From NCBI RefSeq assembly GCF_002086275.1, contig NZ_MVHT01000030.1:1-64000 (forward strand): DNA of 64,000 bases, given 5' to 3'. Below are positions 37,462 through 47,194 of this stretch, in pieces. Position numbers and translations under genes: made by a program. The first letter of the stretch is position 1, and each line of letters starts with the position of its first letter. A model generated the notes under the pieces. That model saw only the letters and a list, made by a program, of their open reading frames with translations. It did not search any database and had not been told where the DNA came from. Source of the stretch: Mycobacterium intermedium. Its GTDB lineage: Bacteria > Actinomycetota > Actinomycetes > Mycobacteriales > Mycobacteriaceae.

Positions 37462-37806
37462 TCAGTACACCGGACCCGTGTAACCGTTGCTCCGCGCCCA
37501 CGCGACGACGTCATCCTTCGTGTCCGGGCACATGTTGTCGATGGCCGACAACAGGATGATCGCCGACTCGGCTGGCGCGAACCCCGTGCTCTTCAATTTG
37601 GCGAGCACCGGGGGTGGTGTCACACCATTCCGCAGATCGTGACAGACCGCTTTACCGATGTCGATCATGTCGGACAGCGACCCGTAGCTCACGCCCATGC
37701 TGTCGAGTTGCGAAATGAAGTCATATTGATCGGCGCGAGCCGGCGCCGACAATGCCACCGCTGCGCACATCGCCAGCGAGGCCCCCAATAACTTCGGTAC
37801 ACCCAT
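37462..37806 (-). CDS. Secreted DUF732-domain protein
   Basis: A 114-aa exported protein. Residues 1-25 form a signal peptide (GASLAMCAAVALSAPARA, cleavage after ARA). The mature part (DQYDFISQLDSMGVSY ... IDIGKAVCHDLRNG ... AIDNMCPD) is the mycobacterial DUF732 domain with its two conserved cysteines, probably disulfide-linked. GAGAAGGGG lies upstream of ATG 37806. The function of DUF732 proteins is unknown; they are abundant small secreted proteins of mycobacteria and thus point to the host genus. Confidence 0.88.
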   Translation of the reverse strand: MGVPKLLGASLAMCAAVALSAPARADQYDFISQLDSMGVSYGSLSDMIDIGKAVCHDLRNGVTPPPVLAKLKSTGFAPAESAIILLSAIDNMCPDTKDDVVAWARSNGYTGPVY

Positions 37807-37902
37807 CGTCTTCCCCTTCTCGTGGGAAAACTGTATGACGGGCCACCGACAAGAACTGCCGTCCCGGGACCCGCCGTACGCGGACGTACTCGCGGAGAGG
37901 AA

Positions 37903-38880
37903 TCAGAGGCTGTCGACGTCGGGTACCACCGATTCAGGCGCCCCATCTAACTGTGCCCGAACGAACTTGAGCACCTCGTCGGCCTGCGCGAACCCACCCA
38001 GGTGACTCGTACCCGGCAGCAGGACGAGCTCGCCGCCGGGCAGCCGCGACACGGCCTCTTCGGCGGCAGGGAGCGACACGATGGGGTCGGAGTCGCCGTG
38101 CCACCACCGCACCGGCACCTGCACGTCGGCGAACCGGAAACCCCAGTCGCGCCCGAAGAGTCGGGCGTCGCCGTAAATGGCCTGGAAGCCGCCCTTCATG
38201 CAAACGAGGTTGTCGTCGATGAACATGCCCTCGATTTCGGGGTCGGCGAAGACCACTTGGTCGCCCTCGGGCATCAAGCCGGCAACTCCCTGTATGGCGT
38301 AGTGCGCGAACGGGATCAGCGGCGTCACCAGTCCGGTTGTCGTCGCGGCCATCGCCCCGCGCAGCGCCGACACTGCCGGGGCGAAGCGCCGGGCCAGGTC
38401 GGAGACGGTGCCGGCGACGGCATCGGGACCGACTGACGGAACCGTGCCGCCGAGCACGGCGACGGCTGCCACCCGCTCAGCCAGCGGTGAAACCGCACCG
38501 CAGGCCAGGGCATAGGGGCCACCGCCGGAGAGGCCGACGACGCCCAATCGCTCCGCACCGAGTGCGTCGGCCACGTGCGCCATGTCGGTTGCCCAATCCG
38601 CAATCGCGTCGTAGGCGTGCGGATCGGACATCCCCGAACCCGGCCGCTCCACGAGGATGACGCGCAGGCCGAGCTCGCGGGCGGCGCGCCGCCCGACCAA
38701 CGGGAATTGGCGTCGCGCGCCGGGTGAGCCGTGGAACCACAACACCACCGGGCCTGAAGGGTCTCCGAACTCTGCGTAGCCGAGGCGGCGGCCGTCGGGC
38801 AGGAAGAAGCGACCTTCCGCGCGCGGCTTCTCGACCCGTGGCACGCGGAACGGATGGCGAAGGGGATTGGTCAGCTTCAT
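37903..38880 (-). CDS. Alpha/beta hydrolase
   Basis: A 325-aa alpha/beta hydrolase fold enzyme. It has the oxyanion motif WFHGSPGARRQF, the nucleophile elbow GLSGGGPYA, the acid in HGDSDPIVSL and the catalytic His in GTSHLGGF. The substrate cannot be inferred; close relatives are annotated only as hydrolases. GGAGG precedes ATG 38880. It is followed on the same strand by the DUF732 gene and preceded by the PEP synthase gene with about 50 nt between, so all may be loosely co-transcribed. Confidence 0.85.
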   Translation of the reverse strand: MKLTNPLRHPFRVPRVEKPRAEGRFFLPDGRRLGYAEFGDPSGPVVLWFHGSPGARRQFPLVGRRAARELGLRVILVERPGSGMSDPHAYDAIADWATDMAHVADALGAERLGVVGLSGGGPYALACGAVSPLAERVAAVAVLGGTVPSVGPDAVAGTVSDLARRFAPAVSALRGAMAATTTGLVTPLIPFAHYAIQGVAGLMPEGDQVVFADPEIEGMFIDDNLVCMKGGFQAIYGDARLFGRDWGFRFADVQVPVRWWHGDSDPIVSLPAAEEAVSRLPGGELVLLPGTSHLGGFAQADEVLKFVRAQLDGAPESVVPDVDSL

Positions 38881-38931
38881 TGGTCCTCCGGCAAGATCGT
38901 GGGCGCGCCCAGCATACTCAGGACCGTCGAC

Positions 38932-41328
38932 TCAGTTCTGGGCCACCGCCTGCCGCTCCAGCTCGAGAATTTGCCGTGTCGTCTTCACCACCACATCCGG
39001 GTTCAACGAGATCGAGTCGATGCCGCAACGCACCAAGAATTCCGCCATGTCCGGATAGTCTGACGGCGCCTGCCCACACAGCCCGGAGTGAATCCCGTTG
39101 CGCTGGCAACCTTCCACGGCCAGGCGGATCATCTCCTTGACGCCGTCGTCGCGTTCGTCGTAGTCGAACGCCACGATCTCGCTGTCCCGGTCGACGCCGA
39201 GCGTCAGTTGCGTCAGATCGTTGGAGCCGATGGAAAAGCCGTCGAACCGCTTGGCGAACTGGTCGAGAAGGATGACGTTGTTGGGGATTTCGCACATCGC
39301 GTACACCTTCAAACCGTTCTCCCCGCGCCGCAAGCCGAGGTCGGCCATCGTCTGCAGCACCAGGTCCGCCTCGGCGACCCTGCGCACGAACGGCAGCATG
39401 ATGATGACGTTCGTCAGACCCATGTCCTCGCGCACTCGCCTCATCGCGCGGCACTCCAGCGCGAAGCCCTCGGCGTAAGCCGGGTGCGCGTAGCGCGAGG
39501 CACCGCGGAACCCGATCATCGGGTTGGCCTCGACGGGCTCGAAGGCGCTCCCGCCGATCAGACTGGCGTATTCGTTGGTCTTGAAGTCCGACATCCGCAC
39601 CACCACCGGTTTGGGCCAGAAGGCGGCGGCGATCGTGCCGATACCCTCCGAAAGGCGCTGGACGAAGTACTCGGCCCCGTCGGTGTAGCCGCGCAACAGT
39701 CGTTCGATCGTCCGCAAAGCCTCTGCATCACCGACCTTTTCGGGATGCAGCAGGGCCATCGGGTGCACCTTGATGTACTCGCCGACGATAAACTCCATCC
39801 GCGCCAACCCCACCCCGTCATTGGGCAGAAACGACGTCTTGAACGCCAGGTCGGGATTGCCGAGGTTGATCATGATCTTGGTGCGCGGCCTCTCCACGTC
39901 GGCCACCGCTGTGCTCTCGACGTGGAAGCCGACCTCGCCCCGATACACCCGCCCGGTGTCGCCCTCCACGCACGACACCGTGACGACCTCGCCGTCCTTC
40001 ACCCGCGTGGTGGCGTCGCCGGCACCGACCACCGCCGGGATGCCCAGTTCGCGTGCGATGATCGCCGCGTGGCAGGTCCGCCCACCCCGGTTGGTCACGA
40101 TCGCGGCGGCGATCTTCATGACGGGCTCCCAGTCCGGCGTGGTGGTGTCGGCGACCAACACCTGCCCGGGTTGGAAGTCCGACAGGTTCTTGAGGTGGTC
40201 TATCCGTTTGGCCGTACCCGCGGCGATCTTCTCGCCGACCGAACGCCCTTCGGTGAGCACCTCGCCCCGTCCCTCGAGCACATAGCTCTCGACGGTCGCC
40301 GAACTGCGTTGGGACGCTGCGGTTTCGGGTCGGGCCTGCACGATGTACAGCTTGCCGTCCAGACCGTCCTTGGCCCACTCGATGTCCATCGGCCGCTTGT
40401 AGTGCTGCTCGATGGTGCAGGCATAGCCGGCCAGTTCGAGGACGTCCTCATCGCTGATGCAGAACCGGGCGCGGTCGGCCTTGGGGGAGGGGATGTTGCG
40501 GGTGGTGGCTCTCGTTCCGCCCTCGACGAATACCATCTTTACCGCCTTGTCGCCGACCAGTCGGCGCAGCACGGCGCGGTGGCCGGCCAGGTAGGTCGGC
40601 TTGTGGACGTAGAACTCGTCGGGATCGACGGCACCCTGCACCACGTTCTCGCCCAGGCCGTAAGCCCCGGTGATGAAAACGACGTCGTTGAAACCGGATT
40701 CGGTGTCGATGGTGAACATGACGCCCGACGCCGCGAGGTCGGAGCGCACCATCTTCATGATGCCAATCGACAGCGACACCTTGAAATGATCGAAGCCTTG
40801 GTCGACGCGATAGTGGATAGCCCGGTCGGTGAACAAGCTGGCGAAACAACGCCGGCAGGCGTCCAGCAGACTCTCCGAGCCGGTGATGTTGAGAAAGGTT
40901 TCCTGCTGGCCGGCGAAGCTAGCCGTCGGCAGGTCCTCGGCGGTCGCCGAACTGCGCACCGCGAGGCTGACGTCTTCGCCGTACTCCTCCTGCAGCATGC
41001 GGTAGGCGCCCACGATCTCGGCGGCCAGGTCAGCGGGAATGCCGGCGCCGTAGACGATTTCCCGGGCGCGTTTGCCGGCGCGCGCCAACGCGGTGACATC
41101 ATCCGCATCCAAATCATCGAGCGCCTCGTGCAACGCGTCCCAAGCGTTGGCGCTGTCCAAGATGTGCTTATAGGCATCGGCGGTGGTCGCGAAGCCATGC
41201 GGCACCCGGATGCCTTGCCCCGATAGCTTTTGATACATCTCGCCGAGCGAAGCGTTCTTGCCACCCACCAGCGGCACGTCTTCGATGCCGAATTCTTCAA
41301 AGAAGCGAACGTATTTGAACTGGCTCAT
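38932..41328 (-). CDS. ppsA: Phosphoenolpyruvate synthase
   Basis: A 798-aa enzyme that makes PEP from pyruvate and ATP. The N-terminal ATP-grasp domain begins YVRFFEEFG and includes VGGKNASLGEMY. The phosphohistidine domain has GGRTCHAAIIARELGIPAVV with the swivelling His, and the C-terminal PEP/pyruvate barrel ends with SIGSNDLTQLTLGVDRD and a CGQAPSDYP cysteine loop. Length fits PpsA. ATG 41328 follows GGAGGATG. It lies 28 nt behind a dihydroorotate-dehydrogenase-like gene and likely shares its transcript. The role in gluconeogenesis or anaplerosis is known for the family. Confidence 0.94.
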   Translation of the reverse strand: MSQFKYVRFFEEFGIEDVPLVGGKNASLGEMYQKLSGQGIRVPHGFATTADAYKHILDSANAWDALHEALDDLDADDVTALARAGKRAREIVYGAGIPADLAAEIVGAYRMLQEEYGEDVSLAVRSSATAEDLPTASFAGQQETFLNITGSESLLDACRRCFASLFTDRAIHYRVDQGFDHFKVSLSIGIMKMVRSDLAASGVMFTIDTESGFNDVVFITGAYGLGENVVQGAVDPDEFYVHKPTYLAGHRAVLRRLVGDKAVKMVFVEGGTRATTRNIPSPKADRARFCISDEDVLELAGYACTIEQHYKRPMDIEWAKDGLDGKLYIVQARPETAASQRSSATVESYVLEGRGEVLTEGRSVGEKIAAGTAKRIDHLKNLSDFQPGQVLVADTTTPDWEPVMKIAAAIVTNRGGRTCHAAIIARELGIPAVVGAGDATTRVKDGEVVTVSCVEGDTGRVYRGEVGFHVESTAVADVERPRTKIMINLGNPDLAFKTSFLPNDGVGLARMEFIVGEYIKVHPMALLHPEKVGDAEALRTIERLLRGYTDGAEYFVQRLSEGIGTIAAAFWPKPVVVRMSDFKTNEYASLIGGSAFEPVEANPMIGFRGASRYAHPAYAEGFALECRAMRRVREDMGLTNVIIMLPFVRRVAEADLVLQTMADLGLRRGENGLKVYAMCEIPNNVILLDQFAKRFDGFSIGSNDLTQLTLGVDRDSEIVAFDYDERDDGVKEMIRLAVEGCQRNGIHSGLCGQAPSDYPDMAEFLVRCGIDSISLNPDVVVKTTRQILELERQAVAQN

Positions 41329-41356
41329 GACTGCATCCTCCGATAATACTGCGATT

Positions 41357-42367
41357 TCAATAAGCGTCGTACATACCGCTGTTGGCTTTGCGCACCGCCC
41401 AGACGTAGTCAGCGCGTTCTTGGGCATCCGAAGTCTCAGCGTTGGACCCCGCCAACAATCCACGGACTTCCGATAAAGAGCGAAAGCCCTTGCGGGTCAT
41501 CCAGATATGCAGATCCTGCAGGAGCACAGCCGCGTAGTCGGGCCCGTGCCGCAGCAGTGCCGACGCTGTCTGGACCGCATCTGCCCCGGCGAGCAGATAC
41601 TTGGCTACGTCGCCGGCACGCTCGACACCCGTGCTGGCTGCAAGCGAGGCGCGGATCCTCCCGTGCAACAAGGCAATCCACATCAGCGGCAAGCGGGTGT
41701 CGCCGGGCGTCGATAACGTGACACCCCGCACGGTACTGAGCGTCTCGGGGTCGATGTTGGGCTGCAGAAAGCGGTTGAACAGCACCAGCCCGTCGGCGCC
41801 CGCCGCATCCAGCCGGTGCACCATGTCAGCCGTCGCGCTGAAGTAGGGGCTGAGCTTGACCGCGGCCGGAACCGTTACGGCGCTCTTTACCTCGTCCAGT
41901 ACGTCGAGGTGGCGTTGTTCGACCGCAGCACCGTTGACGCCGGTGTCGCCGGGAAGGTAGTAGATGTTGAGCTCGATCGCCGCGGCGCCGGCGTCCTGCA
42001 TGCAACGGGCGTAGCGGGCCCAGCTGCCGGGGGTGGATGCATTGAGGCTGCCGATGATGGGGATGTCGACGGCGGCCGCCGCGCGTTCGAGCAGCCGCAG
42101 GTAGCGCTGCGCGCCGCTGGTGGGGTCGGCAGTGCTGGGGTTGCAGCTGAGCGGCTCGGCGCAACTCTCGCTGCCAGGGGAAGCCATCAGCTCGTTGTGG
42201 TCGGCTTCGCGACGCACCTGTTCTTCGAACAGCGAATACAGCACGACCGCGCCGACGCCCGCGTCGGCAAGCTGACGGACTCCGTGCAGCGTCTGGCTCA
42301 ACGGTGACGCCGAGGCCAGCAACGGGTTACGCAGCTGCAGTCCCAGGTAACGGGTGGATAGGTCCAT
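41357..42367 (-). CDS. Dihydroorotate dehydrogenase-like FMN protein
   Basis: A 336-aa TIM-barrel flavoprotein starting MDLSTRYLGLQLRNPLLAS. Barrel segments such as IELNIYYLPGD and AVKLSPYFSA and a C-terminal phosphate-binding AGADAVQTASALL fit the DHOD superfamily. The sequence resembles the DHOD-like branch often linked to redox and pyruvate metabolism rather than PyrD of pyrimidine synthesis. GGAGGAG 5-6 nt upstream fixes ATG 42367. It is directly upstream of ppsA on the same strand, and divergent from the Rad50-like ATPase. The electron acceptor and true substrate are unknown. Confidence 0.85.
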   Translation of the reverse strand: MDLSTRYLGLQLRNPLLASASPLSQTLHGVRQLADAGVGAVVLYSLFEEQVRREADHNELMASPGSESCAEPLSCNPSTADPTSGAQRYLRLLERAAAAVDIPIIGSLNASTPGSWARYARCMQDAGAAAIELNIYYLPGDTGVNGAAVEQRHLDVLDEVKSAVTVPAAVKLSPYFSATADMVHRLDAAGADGLVLFNRFLQPNIDPETLSTVRGVTLSTPGDTRLPLMWIALLHGRIRASLAASTGVERAGDVAKYLLAGADAVQTASALLRHGPDYAAVLLQDLHIWMTRKGFRSLSEVRGLLAGSNAETSDAQERADYVWAVRKANSGMYDAY

Positions 42368-42648
42368 CACTCCTCCTTCGTCGGAGGGGAACTGGTGTGC
42401 GGCGCGCGAGGCCATGCCGTCCGGTCCCGCGCGCGCCTGTCCTGGAGACGGTCGGGCAAGGCGGTAAGGTCGCCGTGCTCGGTGGTCACCCCGGTGACGT
42501 TATGACTAGTTGTTGCGCCTGCACTGCGTGCGTTTGTCCTCGATTTAAGGGACTTCTGGCCCTGATTGCGGGCCTGGCGCGGTAAGGGCACCGTTGGGTC
42601 TGTCAGCTGTCGGTCCCAGCCCCTAGTCTCTTGCCCAGGAGGCGCGAC

Positions 42649-45093
42649 ATGGGGACGGCGAACACCCTGAAGAACTATGTGCTGGCGCTCGCGGATGCTG
42701 ACGATGCGCTCAGTGAACATGCGCGGCTTGCAGTGCTGGCTGCGCTCGAGGACCCCGAGGCGTTGGGCGAAGCGCTGGGCGACAGCGGAGCGTCCCCGCA
42801 ACTTGCGGAGACGCTGAACGCCGACGACCAGGCAACGGAGGAACCCGTCGGGGCCTACCTCGCCTCGATCACCGTGTCCGGATTCCGCGGGATAGGCCCC
42901 AAAGTCACTGTTCCCCTTCAACCGGGCCCAGGCCTGACGGTAATCGCCGGCCGCAACGGCTCAGGCAAGTCAACCCTCGCCGAGGCTTTGGAGCTGGCCC
43001 TCACCGGCGTCAACTCCCGATGGAACGACAAGCCTGTGGTGTGGTCGCGCAACTGGCGCAACCTACATTCCGGCGATCCCGCGCAAATCCGCATCGACAT
43101 TGTCGAGGAAGGTTCGGGTACGACGACCATCGGTGTGGACTGGCCCGCGGGTGATGGCGTGGCGGTCGGTGACCTGGAGCGCTGGATCCAGCGCAAGGGC
43201 CAAAAGCGCGAACCGGTCAGCGTTTTGGGCTGGGACGCCCCGCTGACCATGTATCGACCGCTGCTGAGCTACGACGAGCTCAGCAGCATTCTCGAAGGCA
43301 AGCCCAGCGAGTTCTATGACCAGCTCTACCGGCTGCTGGGTCTCGAGCAGCTGACCGAAGCCATCAATCTTCTCGACGACGAGGTCAAGAAGCTGAAGGT
43401 GCCGGCCGCCGAAGCGAAGAAGGTTGCCGACAGTCTTAAGCCGCTGCTGGCCGCTCACGAGGATCCACGAGCCGCGACGGCGCTCGCACAGGTAAAGAAG
43501 ACCAAGCCCAACCTCGATGTGGTCGGGCCGTTGATCACCGGTACCGCGCCGGATGTGCCGCCGGCCTGGGAACACGCGAGCCGGCTGGCGGTGCCGACGG
43601 CCGAGGAAGCCGAACCCCGCTGTGCCGCATTGCGATCGGCCGCGGAAGCGGAACGGCAGGAAGCGCGGCGCGCGGACACCCTGGCGGCCGACCGTGCGCG
43701 GCTGCTGGAGTCAAGCCTCGAGTTTCACGATCAACATGGTGATCAGAGCTGCCCCGTATGCGGCCAGGGCACCCTCGACGGAAACTGGGCAATCGCCGCC
43801 CGCGCGGCCTTGGAGCGCGCCGAGAGCGCCGCGCGGGATCTCACCGCCGCACGCGCCGAGAGCCAGCAGGCCCGGTCGTCCGTCGTGGCGATGGTGCGCG
43901 AGGTAGCACGTCCGCCGTTGGCCGACGCCGAACTAACCGCGTTGCCGGCCGCGCGCAGCGCCTACGACGACTTCGCCGAAGTGCCACTCGACGACGATTT
44001 CGCACTGGCCGACCACGTCGAGACCACGCTGCCGCCGCTGCGTGCCGCCTACGCGCAGCTGGCCCAGGAGGCGTCGTCGTTGATAAAGGCGCGAGACGAC
44101 GCCTGGAGCCCCGTGGCCCAAAAGCTGGGGGAGTGGCTAAGCAAGGCCGAGGAAGCCGTGGCGGTGGCCCCGCAGTTGGGGATCGCCACCGAAGCATTGA
44201 AGTGGTTGCAGGCCAACGCTGGTCAACTGCGTAATGAGCGGCTGGCTCCGCTGACCGAGAAGTCACGCCAAATCTGGGCGGCGCTACGCCAGGAGAGCAA
44301 CGTCGACCTCGGTGCGATTCGCTTGGAGGGGCAGAAGACCAACCGGCGGGTGGTGCTGCAGGCCGCGGTCGACGGTGCGGAGACCGAGGCATTCGGCGTG
44401 ATGAGCCAGGGCGAGTTGCAGGCGCTGGCCTTGGCCATCTTCATTCCGCGCGCCACATCGCCCGAAAGTCCCTTCCGCTTCTTGGTATTCGACGACCCGA
44501 TCCAAGCAATGGATCCGTCGAAGATCGACGGATTCCTCGATGTGTTGACCACACTTGCCAAAGACCGGCAAGTGATCGTGTTGACCCACGACAACCGCCT
44601 GCCGGCGGCGATCCGCACCTCCCGTGCGCCGGCCCGGATCGTCGAGGTGACGAGGGCAATGAATTCGGCCATCAGCGTGGTGGATTCGACCCGGCCGGCG
44701 ACGCGGCTGCTCGATGACGCGTTCGCCATCGCCGCCGACGACGCGGTGCCGGAAGATATCAAGCGGTCCGCGATTCCGGCGCTGTGTCGGGAAGCATTGG
44801 AGGCCACCGCGTGGGACGTGTACTCATCGAAGGCATTCGCGAAGGGCCATTCTCGCGAAGACGTTGAAACCGCTTGGGAAGAAGCCAATAAGACGGCCAA
44901 GCGGCTGGCGCTCGCGCTCGCCGGTGACGCGGAAGACTCCATCGCAGTCGACAAATGGAAAGCGGGAGGATCCGCCCGACGGAACACGCTCACCGTGGTG
45001 AACAAGGGAGTCCACCAAGGCGTGTCCGATTACAAGGGGGCAGTGAACGATGCTCGGCTCGCCATCGGTGACCTTGCGGCTGGCGCCGCATGA
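42649..45093 (+). CDS. Rad50/SMC-like ATPase paired with a HEPN-like protein
   Basis: An 814-aa ATPase. Walker A GRNGSGKST is at about 101-109, a zinc-hook-like CPVCGQG at about 368-374 sits in the coiled-coil region, the signature MSQGELQALALA precedes Walker B FLVFDDPIQAMD (about 611). The N-terminal 80 residues are helical and unlike Rad50. The C-terminal 150 residues are an extra helical domain (RSAIPALCREALE ... NKGVHQGVSD). GGAGG precedes ATG 42649. The stop overlaps the ATG of the 115-aa gene. Architecture and pairing resemble toxin-activating ATPases (RloC/PrrC-like logic), which is inference. Confidence 0.85.
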   Translation: MGTANTLKNYVLALADADDALSEHARLAVLAALEDPEALGEALGDSGASPQLAETLNADDQATEEPVGAYLASITVSGFRGIGPKVTVPLQPGPGLTVIAGRNGSGKSTLAEALELALTGVNSRWNDKPVVWSRNWRNLHSGDPAQIRIDIVEEGSGTTTIGVDWPAGDGVAVGDLERWIQRKGQKREPVSVLGWDAPLTMYRPLLSYDELSSILEGKPSEFYDQLYRLLGLEQLTEAINLLDDEVKKLKVPAAEAKKVADSLKPLLAAHEDPRAATALAQVKKTKPNLDVVGPLITGTAPDVPPAWEHASRLAVPTAEEAEPRCAALRSAAEAERQEARRADTLAADRARLLESSLEFHDQHGDQSCPVCGQGTLDGNWAIAARAALERAESAARDLTAARAESQQARSSVVAMVREVARPPLADAELTALPAARSAYDDFAEVPLDDDFALADHVETTLPPLRAAYAQLAQEASSLIKARDDAWSPVAQKLGEWLSKAEEAVAVAPQLGIATEALKWLQANAGQLRNERLAPLTEKSRQIWAALRQESNVDLGAIRLEGQKTNRRVVLQAAVDGAETEAFGVMSQGELQALALAIFIPRATSPESPFRFLVFDDPIQAMDPSKIDGFLDVLTTLAKDRQVIVLTHDNRLPAAIRTSRAPARIVEVTRAMNSAISVVDSTRPATRLLDDAFAIAADDAVPEDIKRSAIPALCREALEATAWDVYSSKAFAKGHSREDVETAWEEANKTAKRLALALAGDAEDSIAVDKWKAGGSARRNTLTVVNKGVHQGVSDYKGAVNDARLAIGDLAAGAA

Positions 45094-45437
45094 CCGGGCG
45101 GACCAAGCTTCTCGAATACGCCGACCAGGTTCTGGACGGACAGATTGCGCTCGGGCCGCGTGCGCCGCGTACCGCGGCGCTGCTGGCGCGCTTGGCGCTG
45201 GAAGACTGGCTCAACGAGCAGAGCGCCGCATGGTGTGCGACGGGGGAGAAGCCGCCGACGATGACTTCGAAACTCGTTGTGTTGGGCAGGAAAAAGGGGG
45301 CCGACGTGGGGGAGCGGGCCCGGCGGATGTGGCATTCGCTAAGTCGCGCGGTGCACCACCATGCGTATGAGTTGCAGCCGTCACCGGCGGAGGTGCGTCA
45401 TCTGGTGAGCCAGGTTCGGGACTTGGCGGGGAACTGA
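45090..45437 (+). CDS. Small HEPN-like protein coupled to the Rad50-like ATPase
   Basis: A 115-aa all-helical protein. Near the end it reads WHSLSRAVHHHAYEL, where RAVHHH-AY fits the R-x4-H signature of HEPN ribonucleases (the common form is RNxxxHGY). The N-terminal helix LLARLALEDWLNEQ also fits a HEPN bundle. Its ATG overlaps the ATPase stop (ATGA), so both are made together. HEPN proteins are metal-independent RNases in toxin-antitoxin and phage-defence systems. RNase activity here is inferred from the motif; the protein could instead be a non-catalytic adaptor. Confidence 0.65.
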   Translation: MTGRTKLLEYADQVLDGQIALGPRAPRTAALLARLALEDWLNEQSAAWCATGEKPPTMTSKLVVLGRKKGADVGERARRMWHSLSRAVHHHAYELQPSPAEVRHLVSQVRDLAGN

Positions 45438-45472
45438 ACCGCAGGAACGTCTAGATTCCCCCCAACGATCTG

Positions 45473-47062
45473 TCAGTTGTACTCCGTACTCCCCGCCACA
45501 CCGTGCCTCGTGCTGACGAGCTTCGCTATGCAGTGGTTGCGGTCGAATCCCCTGTTACTGCACCACATCAACGCGCCGTCAGCAGTGGCGAAGGAAATGT
45601 CCGCGATGGTCACCCAGTAGTTGCGCTCCGAGAACGTCGACCAGTTTCCAGACCAGAGCAACCTGGCGCCGTAGGTCTGCCGAAGCTGGAGGTGTTCGTT
45701 GAGCGCCATTCGTAGATCCCACGGCACCCCGCCCTCCACAGTTCCATATCTCTTGGCACTGAGCTGTGGGACCCAGTAGTCCGCAAGCCTTGTAGCAACG
45801 TAAGACCGGTCACTAGAGGCGATTTGGCGCATTCTCTGCTCGGGATCCTGCGATATGGCTGGTGCGGTTGTCGGGGCCACCGTCGGTCGTGTCGTTGTGG
45901 GCGCGGCCGTTGGATACGAGGGCTGAGTCGTCGTCGTCTCGTAAATGGGTTGCTGATACGTGGACGTCGTTGTCGTTGTCCCGTACGTGGGGTAGCCGGA
46001 TGTCGGGTAAGCGACGGTAGTCGTGGTACCGGGGCCAGACTTGTCGTCAACGGCGATGGCAACCACCAGGACGATCACGACAACGACTAGAACGGCCGCG
46101 ACCGCGACGAGCGTCGGAAGGACGTATCTCTCCAGGCGTTGATCCCCATCGTCTGAACTAGATGGTGGTTCCGAAACCTTCGGCGTGGAGCCGGGTCGTC
46201 TCCTGAAGTGCTCGTGCTCTTTCGTCAGCTCCTCATCTTGAGAAGAGCGGTCAAGGGCGCGTTTGGCGGCGCGTGCCAGCGCGCCGGCGGTGCCGTACCG
46301 ATCGTCGGGGTGTTTCGCCATGCCGCGCGCGATGACGGCGTCGAATGCGGCGGGAACGCGGGGATTCGCCGCGCTCGGCCGCGGAGGATCCGAGGAGAGG
46401 TGGGCCGCAATAAGTTGCTCAGTACCGCCTGAAAATGGCGGCTTGCCTGTCAACGCTTCGTAGAGGACGCAGGCGAGCGAATAGATGTCGGTGGCAGGAG
46501 TAGTGGGTTCGTCTCTGAACCGTTCCGGAGCCATGTAGGCGAAGCTGCCAATTTGATAGCCCGCCATGGTCAGGTGGGTGTCACCCCTGGCTTCGGCGAT
46601 GCCGAAGTCGACCAAATAAGCAAAATCGTCGGGCGTCACGATGATGTTCTGCGGCTTGACATCGCGGTGGATGAGTCCCTGTTTGTGCGCCGCGTCTAAC
46701 GCCGAGGCGACTTGGCGGACGATGTCGACCGCCCGCTGTGGTTTAAGGGCGCGCGTCTTGACCATGTCGTGCAGGGTCCGCCCTCGCACCAGTCGCATAT
46801 CGATGTACAGGGTGCGGTCGATCTCGCCCCAGTCGTGGATCGGTATGACGTGCGGCTCTTGCAGCACCGCCGCCGCGCGCGACTCACGCAGGAAACGCGT
46901 ACGAAAGGTTTCGTCGGCCGAGTATTCATCCGGAAGCACCTTCAACGCGACGCTTCGGCCCTTGTCGGTGTCGTAAGCCTCGTACACCTCGCCCATGCCG
47001 CCCTTGCCGAGCAGGGTCTTCACTTCGTACTTGCCGAAGGTCCCACCGACGAGCGATTTCAC
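45473..47062 (-). CDS. Receptor-type Ser/Thr protein kinase with extracellular sensor domain
   Basis: A 529-aa membrane kinase. The kinase domain (about 10-270) has GKGGMGEVYEA, Lys41 in VALKV, HRDVKPQN, DFG and an APE-type APERF. A single membrane helix (LVAVAAVLVVVVIVLVVAIA, about 315-335) follows, then a Thr/Pro/Tyr-rich linker and a C-terminal extracellular domain of about 125 residues with two cysteines (WCSNRGFDRNHCIAK). It is a PknD/PknH-type sensor kinase. The same extracellular domain recurs in the kinase at the right edge. It is convergent with the HEPN gene. The ligand is unknown. Confidence 0.92.
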   Translation of the reverse strand: MKSLVGGTFGKYEVKTLLGKGGMGEVYEAYDTDKGRSVALKVLPDEYSADETFRTRFLRESRAAAVLQEPHVIPIHDWGEIDRTLYIDMRLVRGRTLHDMVKTRALKPQRAVDIVRQVASALDAAHKQGLIHRDVKPQNIIVTPDDFAYLVDFGIAEARGDTHLTMAGYQIGSFAYMAPERFRDEPTTPATDIYSLACVLYEALTGKPPFSGGTEQLIAAHLSSDPPRPSAANPRVPAAFDAVIARGMAKHPDDRYGTAGALARAAKRALDRSSQDEELTKEHEHFRRRPGSTPKVSEPPSSSDDGDQRLERYVLPTLVAVAAVLVVVVIVLVVAIAVDDKSGPGTTTTVAYPTSGYPTYGTTTTTSTYQQPIYETTTTQPSYPTAAPTTTRPTVAPTTAPAISQDPEQRMRQIASSDRSYVATRLADYWVPQLSAKRYGTVEGGVPWDLRMALNEHLQLRQTYGARLLWSGNWSTFSERNYWVTIADISFATADGALMWCSNRGFDRNHCIAKLVSTRHGVAGSTEYN

Positions 47063-47194
47063 GGCGCCTCCTAGATCACTTACTTAATTGAGGGCAGTAT
47101 TCATCGGAGGTCTGACAAAAATCGGATGTTCGCCGAGGCGCATCGGCGGCAATCGATGCCGCTGGTCCTCGCTAATCCCTGCACGGCTAGTTCT

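Noticed and set aside
39088..41226. 712-codon open frame on the plus strand
   Set aside because: It is the antisense shadow of ppsA, a normal effect of high GC; no ribosome site or motif, whereas ppsA has all family signatures.
42367..42921. 184-codon minus-strand frame over the 42-kb divergent promoter
   Set aside because: Overlaps both the DHOD-like start region and the ATPase gene; no ribosome site or motif.
45900..46020. Repetitive Thr/Tyr/Pro codons suggesting a DNA repeat
   Set aside because: This is the low-complexity stalk of the receptor kinase, explained at the protein level.
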